DNA of 64,000 bases from an uncultured Phycisphaerae bacterium (lineage in GTDB: Bacteria; Planctomycetota; Phycisphaerae; UBA1845; Fen-1342), in NCBI GenBank assembly GCA_937928595.1, contig CALGJV010000009.1:104669-168668 (forward strand), in the 5' to 3' direction. Below the pieces are notes generated by a model. The model saw only the letters and a list, made by a program, of their open reading frames with translations, had not been told where the DNA came from and ran no database searches. Each line of letters starts with the position of its first letter. The stretch's first letter is position 1. The position numbers were made by a program, and so were the translations under genes. Below are positions 17,414 through 25,540 of the stretch, piece by piece.

Positions 17414-17914
17414 TCAGTCAACGACGACATTGTTGATCGAGACGACGATCCCGAAACTGCTCCCGGTCCCGATAAAACGGAACTCGATGATGGCCCCGCA
17501 GTTGTAGTCGTCGCCGCGCTCGAACGTCGCCGATCCATCGCTCTCGGCGACGAACCCGAAGCCGAGGTACTGCACGGGGCGTTCCGCGCGGATCAGCCCG
17601 AGCTTGTCGCAGTCGATCGTGAAGCTCAGGATCTCGCCGGGCGCAAGCGTGCCGGTCGCGAGCGTCTCGCTCGGGAACAGCCCGGCGAAGAAGCCTGAAT
17701 CGTCGTCGAAGCGAATGTCCGGGTAGACGTCGAAGCCAGTGTCGTTGAACAGCCGCACGACCACCGTGCCGATCCCGGGGACGAAGACGCTGCCTCCGCC
17801 CGGAAGCTCGATGCTGACGCCGGGGCAGCCGCCGCCGTTCAGCATTAAAGCCGGGATCAGCATGAACGGCAGCCACCGGGCTCGACGCGTTGCGGGGTGA
17901 CGCTGAAACGTCAT
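17414..17914 (-). CDS. Small secreted protein, probable lipoprotein
   Basis: 166 residues. The signal region (RWLPFMLIPALMLNGGGC) ends at a Cys after three Gly, an imperfect lipobox. The mature part is beta-rich, with Asp-rich turns (IRFDDDSGFF), two Cys (IDCDKLG and YNCGAI) and a C-terminal strand VVSINNVVV. I recognise no family. The start at 17914 is fixed by AAAGGAG about eight bases upstream; the longer open frame beyond it is not coding. Confidence 0.65.
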   Translation of the reverse strand: MTFQRHPATRRARWLPFMLIPALMLNGGGCPGVSIELPGGGSVFVPGIGTVVVRLFNDTGFDVYPDIRFDDDSGFFAGLFPSETLATGTLAPGEILSFTIDCDKLGLIRAERPVQYLGFGFVAESDGSATFERGDDYNCGAIIEFRFIGTGSSFGIVVSINNVVVD

Positions 17915-18019
17915 ACTAGGCTCCTTTCGCGGGCGGCCGTGCCGGCCCGGCGCACTGTACCGCGGTGACGCGGGCGCCTCAACCGGCCTGGACACGGCGC
18001 CGGCGCCGAGGTTGGACGC

Positions 18020-19360
18020 ATGGCGGCAACACTGATGGTGAGCGTTTCGGGGGTCCGGGGGATCGTCGGCGACTCGCTGACGCCGACGGTCGCGCTCGAG
18101 TTTGCTCAGGCTTACGGCCGGATCCTGGGCGGCGGCCCGGTCGTGCTCGCCCGCGACACGCGCCACGGCGGGCCGATGCTCGAGGCGGCGGCGCTCGCCG
18201 GATTACTCGCGGCCGGCTGCCGCGTGACACGGCTGGGCGTCGCGATGACGCCGACGGTCGGTTTCGCGATCCGCACCGGCGGATACCGCGGTGGCGTGAG
18301 CATCACGGCCAGCCACAACCCGGTCGAGTGGAACGGGCTCAAGTTCTTCGACGATCTCGGCGTAGCGCCGGACCCCGCCCGCGCACGCGAGCTGGCGAAC
18401 TTGCGGGCCACGGCCGCCCGGACCTGCACCACTGCGCCCGTCCCGCCCCCGACGGACGACACCGGCGCTGGCGACCGCCACGCCGCCGCCGTGCGGACCG
18501 CGATCGAGGTCGATCTGCGCCCGCTCCGGGGCACGCGCGTGGTCCTCGACAGCATCAACGGGGCAGGCTGCGCGGTGACGCCCGAGCTGCTCCGGGCGCT
18601 GGGGCTCGAGATTATCCACCTCAACGGCGAACCCACCGGGCAGTTCGGCCACCGGCCGGAGCCGGTGCGCGAGAACCTCACGCAACTCTGCGAGGCCGTC
18701 CGGCGGCACGGGGCGGCCATCGGCTGCGCGCAGGACCCCGACGCCGATCGGCTCGCGTTCGTGGATGAGCACGGGGAGTACATCGGCGAGGAATACACGC
18801 TGGCGCTGTCGGTCTGGTCGGTCCTATCCCGCCGGCCCGGACCGGTGGCGGTGAACCTGAGCACGTCGCGCATGGTCGACGATGTGGCCGCCCGCTTCGG
18901 TGTCCGCGTGTTCCGCACGCCCGTGGGGGAGGCGCACGTCGCCCGCACGATGCTGGCCGAACGGTGCGTCATCGGCGGGGAGGGCAACGGCGGCGTGATC
19001 GACCCGCGGATCTGCTATGTGCGCGACAGCCTTTCGGCGATGAGTCTCGTGCTCCAGCTCATGGCCGCCACCGGACGCCGGCTGAGCGAGCTCGTCGCGG
19101 ACATCCCGCCTTACGTGCAGGTCAAGCAGAAGTTCGAAGCGCCGCGCGAGCGCATCGACGCCGCCGTAGCCGCCGTCACGCGGGCGTTCGCCGACCACCG
19201 ACCGAACACGGCCGACGGTGTGCGCGTCGATCTGCCCGAGGGCTGGCTGCACGTCCGCGCGTCGAACACGGAGCCGATCGTGCGGATCATCGCCGAGGCG
19301 CAGACCGAGTCCGCCGCAGAAACGCTCGTGGCCCGGGCGAAGGTCGCGGCCGGGCTGTAA
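18020..19360 (+). CDS. Phosphoglucomutase/phosphomannomutase family enzyme
   Basis: 446 residues of the alpha-D-phosphohexomutase family. All four active-site loops are present: phosphoserine TASHNPVEWNG, metal loop DPDADRL, sugar loop GEGNGGV and phosphate-binding RASNTEPIVR. It interconverts hexose 1- and 6-phosphates. The loop GEGNGG fits GlmM or ManB-like enzymes, and sequence inspection alone cannot fix the substrate. It converges on the FlgT-like gene with only nine bases between the stops. Confidence 0.88.
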   Translation: MAATLMVSVSGVRGIVGDSLTPTVALEFAQAYGRILGGGPVVLARDTRHGGPMLEAAALAGLLAAGCRVTRLGVAMTPTVGFAIRTGGYRGGVSITASHNPVEWNGLKFFDDLGVAPDPARARELANLRATAARTCTTAPVPPPTDDTGAGDRHAAAVRTAIEVDLRPLRGTRVVLDSINGAGCAVTPELLRALGLEIIHLNGEPTGQFGHRPEPVRENLTQLCEAVRRHGAAIGCAQDPDADRLAFVDEHGEYIGEEYTLALSVWSVLSRRPGPVAVNLSTSRMVDDVAARFGVRVFRTPVGEAHVARTMLAERCVIGGEGNGGVIDPRICYVRDSLSAMSLVLQLMAATGRRLSELVADIPPYVQVKQKFEAPRERIDAAVAAVTRAFADHRPNTADGVRVDLPEGWLHVRASNTEPIVRIIAEAQTESAAETLVARAKVAAGL

Positions 19361-19369
19361 GCGGGCGGC

Positions 19370-20650
19370 TCATTCGCCCGCGGGCTGTGATTCGGTCGCG
19401 GGCCGACTGACCGCGGGCGCGGCCTGGCTCGCGGGCGCCGGGGCGACGGACCGGGCCTGAATCCGGTTGAGCTTCAGGTCCGTCACTTCGAGCAGCTTGT
19501 CGAACGGGGCCTCGGTGAGGCGTTCCGCCAGCACCGCGGCGCTCATCTGGGCCTTGAAGCGATACGTGGCCGTACTCTTCGCGAAATCGCCGTCGACGGC
19601 CCGCACGCGGTCGATCTGCTCCAGCGCCTTGCGAATCTGGATGTAGCCCTTGAAGTCGAGCCCCTCGACCTCGAGCGTCAGATCGCCGCCGACCGTGATT
19701 TGGGTGGCCCACTGCTCCATCACTGCCTCGTACAGGCGGGTCGCCAGCGCGGGCTCGCGCCGCCGGTCCGAACGCGGGAACGTCGCCTCGACCAGGGCCG
19801 CCCGGGCGGCCTGCGGGCTGAACTCGTTCCGCGAGCGCACGCCGCGCCGCGTGACCGGGATCGATTCGCTGGCCAGCAGGCGGCCCGTGTCCGTGTAGTA
19901 CACCTTCGCCTGCACGTCGCAGTTGTAGAACGCGGCCGGCACGCCGTACAGATCCTCGAGCCCGGCCCGATCCGCGTTCGCCCGACCGCGGATCAGAATG
20001 TGCGCGCCGGCGTCCTTGGCCAGGCGCACCAGCCGGGTCGCGTCCTGCTCGGCCTCGGCGGCCGCGGCCTCGCGTCGGCGGGCCTCCTCCACTCCCTCGC
20101 GGGCCACCAGGTCGAACCCGGCCTTGACCAGCATCTCCTCGATCCGTGACTCGACCACCGACTGCTCGGCCGGCTGCCCGTCGATCCGCTCGTCGATCCA
20201 GACCATGATCTTCGGCCGGCCGATCTGGTCGAGCACATTCTGCACTTCGCCCCAGAGCGCGGCGACGGCACTGGGCCGCACGAGCGCCTCGACCGTCACC
20301 TCAAACGTGCCGCCGGCGCCGGGCGACTCGCGGAGCACCTTGTATTCGCTGACCACGCCCGCGGCCCGGCTGTAGATCGTGTCCCGGATCAGCTCGTAGT
20401 TGGCGACCGTCGAGTAACCGGCGAGCTGCGTGCCGGCCCCCTGCTCGATCGCCTTGCGCAGCGCCTGCTTGATCGCGTCGTCGCGGTTGTACCCCTCGGC
20501 CGTCACCGTCACCCGGCGCGGCTCGTCGGGCGGCGGCTCGGCCGGCCGCGCGGCCGCCGGCTCGTCCGGCGACCCGACCGGCTCCACCGGCTGCGCCCCG
20601 GCCCGCGGCATGGTCCCCACGATCAACGCGCACAGCAGCAAGTGCTTCAC
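19370..20650 (-). CDS. Secreted FlgT/LPP20-like protein
   Basis: 426 residues. A signal peptide (HLLLCALIVGTMPRAGA) is followed by a domain at about 45-130 with YNRDDAIKQALRKAIEQGAGTQ as two joined segments (YNRDDAIKQALRK and AIEQGAGTQL). This matches the N-terminal domain of flagellar assembly protein T and related secreted proteins. The middle region (about 140-300) looks like a TolB/FlgT-type fold with IMVWIDERIDGQPAE, and the C-terminal end is Pro/Ala-rich. No flagellar gene is near, so a general envelope role is more likely. The GTG start overlaps the stop of the upstream gene by four bases (GTGA), so translation is coupled. Confidence 0.65.
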   Translation of the reverse strand: MKHLLLCALIVGTMPRAGAQPVEPVGSPDEPAAARPAEPPPDEPRRVTVTAEGYNRDDAIKQALRKAIEQGAGTQLAGYSTVANYELIRDTIYSRAAGVVSEYKVLRESPGAGGTFEVTVEALVRPSAVAALWGEVQNVLDQIGRPKIMVWIDERIDGQPAEQSVVESRIEEMLVKAGFDLVAREGVEEARRREAAAAEAEQDATRLVRLAKDAGAHILIRGRANADRAGLEDLYGVPAAFYNCDVQAKVYYTDTGRLLASESIPVTRRGVRSRNEFSPQAARAALVEATFPRSDRRREPALATRLYEAVMEQWATQITVGGDLTLEVEGLDFKGYIQIRKALEQIDRVRAVDGDFAKSTATYRFKAQMSAAVLAERLTEAPFDKLLEVTDLKLNRIQARSVAPAPASQAAPAVSRPATESQPAGE

Positions 20651-22017
20651 GGCGTCGCCCTTTCCGCCGGCCGCGCCGGCGCAACCTCTTCGAGTTTCAT
20701 TTTGCGACGGACGATCTCCCACAGCCGACGCAGCGGCAGTTCGACCGTCGCCTCCACGGTGCCGTCCGACAGCAGCCGCGGCGGGCCCGTGAGCCGCGCT
20801 CCGCTGAGGAACAACACGATGTCGTCCTTCAAGTCCTGGTGGTACGCGACGAATGCGCCGACGGTGACATCCCGCTGAATGACCAGCGCCTCGACCTGCC
20901 GCGCGAGCTGCTCGATCGCCAGCACCCGGGCCGCCTCGGCCAGCGGAGCCGGCGCACTGGTCGGGGCCGAGGTCGGCATGCCGCCCGTGTCCTCCGGCCG
21001 CACGCGTCCCGTCGCGCTCAGGCTCGTCTCGACCCACGCCGGCAGGTCGTACTCGGCCAGAATTCCCGCCGAGCGCACCACCGTCGCGCTCGGCGGAGCG
21101 GCCAGGCCCGTGCCCACCAGCTCGGACCGGCCCGCGGCCAGGACCATCTCCCGGAAATCGGCGACCGCGAACTCGTCGCCCTGATAGTGCTCCTGGTGCG
21201 CCCGCGTCAGAATCCGCAGCAGCTCCCGCAGGTCCAACCGGGCTTCCGCGACGGCCACCTGGTCGGGCGCGAACTGCACACGGGTCGTCGCGGACTGCTC
21301 GATGCCGCGCGCGACGGCCGCGCGCACCGCCTGGCTGGCCTGGAGGAACTCGGCCAGCCGTCGCGACGGCCCCACCTTCAGGCGGGCCGCCTCTTGCAGC
21401 AGGGCGGCGGCCGCGTCCGCCCCGGCGGCGCGGCGCGCCAGCTCGATCCCCTCGCGCGTGACGTTCTCCCACCCCACCGGCCGGTCCCCGCCAAGCGACG
21501 CCGTCAGCGACACGCGGCCCGTGGCCCACAGCGTCGGCCAACGGGCGGCAGCCGTACGCAGGTCGCCGGCGGAGACGCCCGCCTGGCGCGCCGCGGCCGG
21601 ATCCTCCTCGAGTGCCTGGAGCAATCGGTCGCGCAGGTCCGCCGGCGACGCCTGCACGTCGGCCTCGCTGACGCCGTCGCTGTAGTGCCGGACGCCGCCG
21701 TGCCGCGGCCGGCTGCGGCACCAGAGCCGCACCGCCCGATCCAGCTCCACGTCGCGCGTCATCCAGTCCCCCAGCGTCAGCTCCGGGCCGATCGGCAGGG
21801 TCCCCACGCGGTCCAGCAACGCCGACCGCGCCGCTGCCAGCGCAAGTTGCTCGAGGCTGCTGCGCTGCTCCGTGGTCGGCGGCGCCACGGCCGATGGCGA
21901 TTGCGCCGGTGCCGGCCCCGCCAACGCCATCGCAACCACCAGCACCGCCGCCGGCGCGCGGCCCCGTGCCCCGCGGGCCACGGGTCGCCCGCCGCCGATC
22001 TGCTTTAGCGCGGTCAC
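20647..22017 (-). CDS. Secreted LPP20-like protein
   Basis: 456 residues with an Ala-rich signal peptide of about 38 residues ending PAPAQ. The motif HQEHYQGDEFAVADF corresponds to YYKGEDVKTEDF and HYKGDDVRGHDI in the LPP20-repeat protein encoded upstream, so the two are related. Further LPP20-like segments are LALAAARSALLDRVGTLP near the start and a Leu-rich C-terminus. Its function is unknown. The GTG start lies seven bases after the small lipoprotein stop, and its stop overlaps the next gene, so all belong to one operon. Confidence 0.6.
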   Translation of the reverse strand: MTALKQIGGGRPVARGARGRAPAAVLVVAMALAGPAPAQSPSAVAPPTTEQRSSLEQLALAAARSALLDRVGTLPIGPELTLGDWMTRDVELDRAVRLWCRSRPRHGGVRHYSDGVSEADVQASPADLRDRLLQALEEDPAAARQAGVSAGDLRTAAARWPTLWATGRVSLTASLGGDRPVGWENVTREGIELARRAAGADAAAALLQEAARLKVGPSRRLAEFLQASQAVRAAVARGIEQSATTRVQFAPDQVAVAEARLDLRELLRILTRAHQEHYQGDEFAVADFREMVLAAGRSELVGTGLAAPPSATVVRSAGILAEYDLPAWVETSLSATGRVRPEDTGGMPTSAPTSAPAPLAEAARVLAIEQLARQVEALVIQRDVTVGAFVAYHQDLKDDIVLFLSGARLTGPPRLLSDGTVEATVELPLRRLWEIVRRKMKLEEVAPARPAERATP

Positions 22018-22024
22018 GACGGCG

Positions 22025-22189
22025 CTACTCGACCACCATCTCGCCCTGCGGCGCCTCGCGAACCTCGCCCGGCCGCTCTTCCTGCGTCACGCGCACCTTG
22101 CGGTGTTCGCGCTCGCCGCAGCCGGCGATGAAGACCAGCAGGACCAAACCGAGAAACGCGTACACAATCCAGCGGAAGCTACCCAGCAT
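22025..22189 (-). CDS. 54-residue lipoprotein
   Basis: 54 residues beginning MLGSFRWIVYAFLG, with a hydrophobic stretch ending in the lipobox I-A-G-C (Cys24). The 30-residue mature part is highly charged (GEREHRKVRVTQEERPGEV). A GGGAG site lies about ten bases before the ATG. It is placed seven bases ahead of the next gene in a four-gene secreted-protein operon. Small charged lipoproteins like this often act as accessory or entericidin-like components, but no homologue is recognised. Confidence 0.7.
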   Translation of the reverse strand: MLGSFRWIVYAFLGLVLLVFIAGCGEREHRKVRVTQEERPGEVREAPQGEMVVE

Positions 22190-22307
22190 CGTCCCGTCTC
22201 CCAGGACGCCACCGGAACGGCCGCGGCGGGCCGGGGCCGCGAGCGCCGGGGCGTCAGCCTCTTGTCGCGCTTCATCCGACCGGCATCGGTGCGACGGCGG
22301 CGCGGCG

Positions 22308-23663
22308 TCAGCGCTGGTCGCCGGCCCGCGGCGGGGGCGTCGCCGCGGGTTCGGGGGCCGGGGCGGAGCCCCGTCCCAGGCCGCGGCTGAACACCTGCCA
22401 GACGCGCATGCCGGGCACGCTGACCTTCACGGTCGCGGTCGTATCGGTGAACTTTGTCTCGGTCACCACGGCATCCACGATCACGGCGTCGACGAACGCG
22501 GACAGCTCGTCGTGCTGCACGATGCTGTCGCGGATCGTCGTCTCGCCCCGCAGCCGCAGCCCGACGATGCGCTCCGCCAGCTTGCGCCGCGCGTCGAGCT
22601 CGGCGGCCCGCGCGGCCCGCAGGCGTCCCTGCGGAGAGCCCAGGTCGGGATCGGTGCCCTGCCCCTCGGCCTCCAGCGGCTGCGTCGACCACTCCGGCAG
22701 CTCGATGCCGAGGTTCGCGGCGAACTTCTGGATGTACTGCGGCGGCGGCACGCCCTGCCCGGTCGCCTCGAAATCCCGCTTGACGATCGTCTTGACGACG
22801 CTCTCGATGTCGTGACCGCGCACGTCGTCCCCCTTGTAGTGCCGGCTGTGCAGCGTCTTGATCGTCTCGACCACCTGCTCGGTCGAGACCTTCATCGTCA
22901 CCTCCGCGATCAGCTCATCGCTGTGCAGGTATGTGCCGACCTCCTCCGCGCCCACCAGCAGCGCGTTCAGCTCGGTCGTAATCGTGTCGCTCTCCGCGAC
23001 GAAGTCGCGCACCTGCGTCCGCGAGGTCAGCCGCAGTCCCTTGATGCGTTCGGCCAGGCGCCGCAGCGCATCCACCCGGGCCGCGCGAATCGCCATCAGC
23101 CGCGCCTGCGGCCCCACCTGGTTCCAGATCCCCGGCACCGCCGGCGGCGGGGCCGTCGGGGGCGCCGGCGGCAGCAGCGCGGCCGCGCCCACCGGCAGGT
23201 TCGGCGGCAGGTCCGGCCGGGGCGCACCCATGCCGATCACCTTGATCACTTGCTTGTCGATCCGCTTTGTCAGCGTTTCGAAATCCTCCGTCTTGACGTC
23301 CTCGCCCTTGTAATAGCGATCGTGCGCCTGCCGCAGGGTCTCGACCACCTTCGCGACCGTCACCTCGGCCGGCACCTCGCACGAACCGTCGTCGTAGTAC
23401 GTCGGCGTGCCCAGCCGGACGCCCTTCACGAAGCTGTCCACGTCCGTCCGGATCTCGTCCGACTCGGCGACGAAGTCCCGCACGTACGTCCGGCTGTTGA
23501 TCTGGAGCCCGTACACCGCTTCCGCGAGCTTGCGGTACGCGTCCGCCTCGGCCGCCCGCCGGGCCAGCAGTTTCGTCTGCTCCCGCGCGACGTCCTGCGC
23601 CCCGGCCGTCAGCCCGCCGGCCAGCAGCAGCGCTCCGAGGATGGTCAGCCTTCGCTTGCGCAT
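22308..23663 (-). CDS. Secreted protein with three LPP20 repeats
   Basis: 451 residues with a signal peptide (RRLTILGALLLAGGLTAGA). Three copies of an LPP20-type module follow at about 30-150, 175-300 and 330-430. Each begins with a helix such as AEADAYRKLAEAVYGLQI or AARVDALRRLAERIKGLRL, then a TxVRDFVAESD strand. LPP20 was first described as a Helicobacter lipoprotein of unknown biochemical function. The ATG at 23663 is set by GGAGGAA upstream; an earlier Met at 23720 lacks a site. It is the first gene of the operon running to 19370. Confidence 0.7.
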   Translation of the reverse strand: MRKRRLTILGALLLAGGLTAGAQDVAREQTKLLARRAAEADAYRKLAEAVYGLQINSRTYVRDFVAESDEIRTDVDSFVKGVRLGTPTYYDDGSCEVPAEVTVAKVVETLRQAHDRYYKGEDVKTEDFETLTKRIDKQVIKVIGMGAPRPDLPPNLPVGAAALLPPAPPTAPPPAVPGIWNQVGPQARLMAIRAARVDALRRLAERIKGLRLTSRTQVRDFVAESDTITTELNALLVGAEEVGTYLHSDELIAEVTMKVSTEQVVETIKTLHSRHYKGDDVRGHDIESVVKTIVKRDFEATGQGVPPPQYIQKFAANLGIELPEWSTQPLEAEGQGTDPDLGSPQGRLRAARAAELDARRKLAERIVGLRLRGETTIRDSIVQHDELSAFVDAVIVDAVVTETKFTDTTATVKVSVPGMRVWQVFSRGLGRGSAPAPEPAATPPPRAGDQR

Positions 23664-23892
23664 CACGACATTCCTCCAGAAACCCGGTTTCGGCACCGGC
23701 CGCTGATCCGGGCCGTACACAGCTTGGACAAGCGCGCCCGTTTACCGTTAGTCGGCGCCACGCCGCCAACAGCATACCCCCCCGGAGCCGCGGGGGGCAG
23801 TCCCCCGGCGTTCCCTCCGCGCGGCCCGTACCGAGAGTAGAATATCCGGGAGTGCGCGCGGCCCTGGCCGCGGCGGCTCGTGGAGGTAGCCT

Positions 23893-25113
23893 ATGCGCGT
23901 CTTCATCGCGATCACGCTGTCCGCTCTGTACCTGCTCGGGCCGCGGGCCCTCGCCGACCTCGAGAAGGGCACCTACGCGCCCGACATCGAAGCGAAGGAC
24001 TGGAAGAACACGGACGAGCCGCTCTCGCTGCACGAGCTGCGCGGGATGGTCGTGCTCCTGTTCTTCTGGGTGTCGTGGCACAAGGGCGGCGAGCACGTCA
24101 TGCCCATGATGAACTTCATCAACTCGAAGTTCGGGCGGTCGCAGGGCGTGTTCCTCATCGGCCTGACCGACGCGGACCGCACCCGCGTCGAGAAAATGCT
24201 CGAGAAGGAGCGCGTGCTGTTCCCCGTCGGGCTCGAGTCCAAGTCCTACGAGGAGTACAAGCTCACGACCTTCCCCGTGGTCGTGGTCATCGACCCGCAG
24301 GGCCGCGTCGCCTGGACCGGGTGGCCCGGCGAGAAAGGCGGCGATACCCTCTTGCGCGAGGTGCAGCGCGTCATCGCCGAGACCCCGCCCACGCGCACCC
24401 ACCCCATCGAGGCCGCCGAAGTCCGCCGCAACCTCGCCGAGGCCCGCCGCGCCCTGCGGGACGAGAACTTCCGCGAGGCGTATCGCAAGGCCCAGGCCGC
24501 CTTCAGCCGCGCGCTGACCGGCGACCCGCTCAAGACCGAGTGCCAGGACATGCTCGACCTCATCGAGGCCCTCGGTCGCGACAAGGTGGCCCGCGCCGAG
24601 CAGGCCGCCGATGAGAAGGAGTTCGAGACGGTCGTCACGCTGCTGCGCGACGTCCAGCGCGACTACCGCGGCTCAGAGGTCTCGCGCGAGGCCACCCGCT
24701 GGCTCAAGCTCGTCCAGAAGAAATACAAGGAGGTCGCCGACCTCATCAAGGATCAGGAAGACGAGGTCACTGCCAACAACCTTCTGGCGGCGGCGCTCGA
24801 CGACCTGCGGGCCGGCAAGTTCGGCGAGGCCTACGCCAAGCTGGAGGACATCACCTCGGACTACTCGGCGACCCAGTCCGCCGCCAAGGCCCAGACGGTC
24901 CTCGATCGCATGAAGAAGAACGAGGACATGATGCTCTACGTGAAGGACTACCAGGCCGCGGCCGAATGCACGTCGCTGCTTTCGCAGGCCCGGGGGTACG
25001 AGCGCTCCGGCCGGCCGAACAAGGCCAAGGAGCTGTACCTGATCGTCATCGAGAAGTACGGGGACACCGTCCACGCCGACGAGGCCCGCCGCCGCATCGC
25101 CGAGTTGCCGTGA
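23893..25113 (+). CDS. Secreted thioredoxin-fold protein without redox cysteines, plus TPR-like helices
   Basis: 406 residues with a signal peptide of about 22 residues. Residues about 28-165 form a TlpA/redoxin-like thioredoxin fold: the VVLLFFWVSWHKGGEHVMP strand reads where TlpA has W-C-x-x-C, and the cis-Pro loop is FPVVVVIDPQGRVAWTG. Both active-site Cys are replaced by His and Gly, so it cannot act as a thiol reductase. A helical region with TPR-like repeats (about 190-400) follows. GGAGG sits eight bases before the ATG. It is divergent from the LPP20 operon and could be a scaffold in the same envelope pathway; this is inference. Confidence 0.75.
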   Translation: MRVFIAITLSALYLLGPRALADLEKGTYAPDIEAKDWKNTDEPLSLHELRGMVVLLFFWVSWHKGGEHVMPMMNFINSKFGRSQGVFLIGLTDADRTRVEKMLEKERVLFPVGLESKSYEEYKLTTFPVVVVIDPQGRVAWTGWPGEKGGDTLLREVQRVIAETPPTRTHPIEAAEVRRNLAEARRALRDENFREAYRKAQAAFSRALTGDPLKTECQDMLDLIEALGRDKVARAEQAADEKEFETVVTLLRDVQRDYRGSEVSREATRWLKLVQKKYKEVADLIKDQEDEVTANNLLAAALDDLRAGKFGEAYAKLEDITSDYSATQSAAKAQTVLDRMKKNEDMMLYVKDYQAAAECTSLLSQARGYERSGRPNKAKELYLIVIEKYGDTVHADEARRRIAELP

Positions 25114-25231
25114 GGCGGTTGCTCAGCCGCGCAAGTCGCGGGACTGCAACACGGCCGGCGCGCGGCCGAGCCGACATTTCGAAATCGCGCGGGGTTGCGC
25201 GCGACCTTGTCGCCTGCTCAGGTGACAGCGT

Positions 25232-25260
25232 TTGGCTTTCCCGTTGATCGGGGCGATACT
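25232..25260 (+). promoter_or_regulatory. Candidate promoter upstream of the large secreted protein
   Basis: TTGGCT at 25232-25237 and GATACT at 25255-25260 have a 17-base spacer, each matching the sigma-70 consensus at four of six positions. It would give a leader of about 275 bases. Confidence 0.3.
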
Positions 25261-25496
25261 CAAATAAGCAGGGCCGAGGGGTGCGGTGCCGACGGTGCCC
25301 ATCCCATCCACGTCTGACCGCCGACATCCTCCGCCCCAATAGGCCGCTCCGTTCGGAGGAGCGCCGCGTGCGGACGGTGAATCCGCCGCTGCCCACGGGT
25401 CGCAGGAGACGCCCGGCGGGGAGCCGCTTCGGCTTTCCACCGGCCGAGTGTGACGGGGGTCTTCGTTTTCCCGCTGGTGACGTTGCGTTTCTGCAA

Positions 25497-25512
25497 GCCG
25501 ACCGCGGTCGGC
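25497..25512. promoter_or_regulatory. Perfect 16-base palindrome, possible operator
   Basis: GCCGACCGCGGTCGGC is its own reverse complement and ends 28 bases before the start codon of the large secreted protein. It could be a repressor site or an mRNA hairpin close to the ribosome site. Confidence 0.35.
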
Positions 25513-25540
25513 CATCAGTGCGTTGCCTGAGGAGCACATC

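Larger units (their letters stand above)
25114..25540 (+). other. 427-base gene-free leader region
   Basis: No credible gene is seen. The region is less biased than its surroundings. It holds a weak promoter candidate (25232-25260), several GC hairpins and a perfect 16-base palindrome at 25497-25512. I compared it by eye with the c-di-GMP riboswitch and other common leaders and found no match. Confidence 0.5.

Noticed and set aside
25114..25540. A c-di-GMP or other riboswitch ahead of the large secreted protein.
   Set aside because: GC hairpins exist but no conserved aptamer core could be matched by eye.
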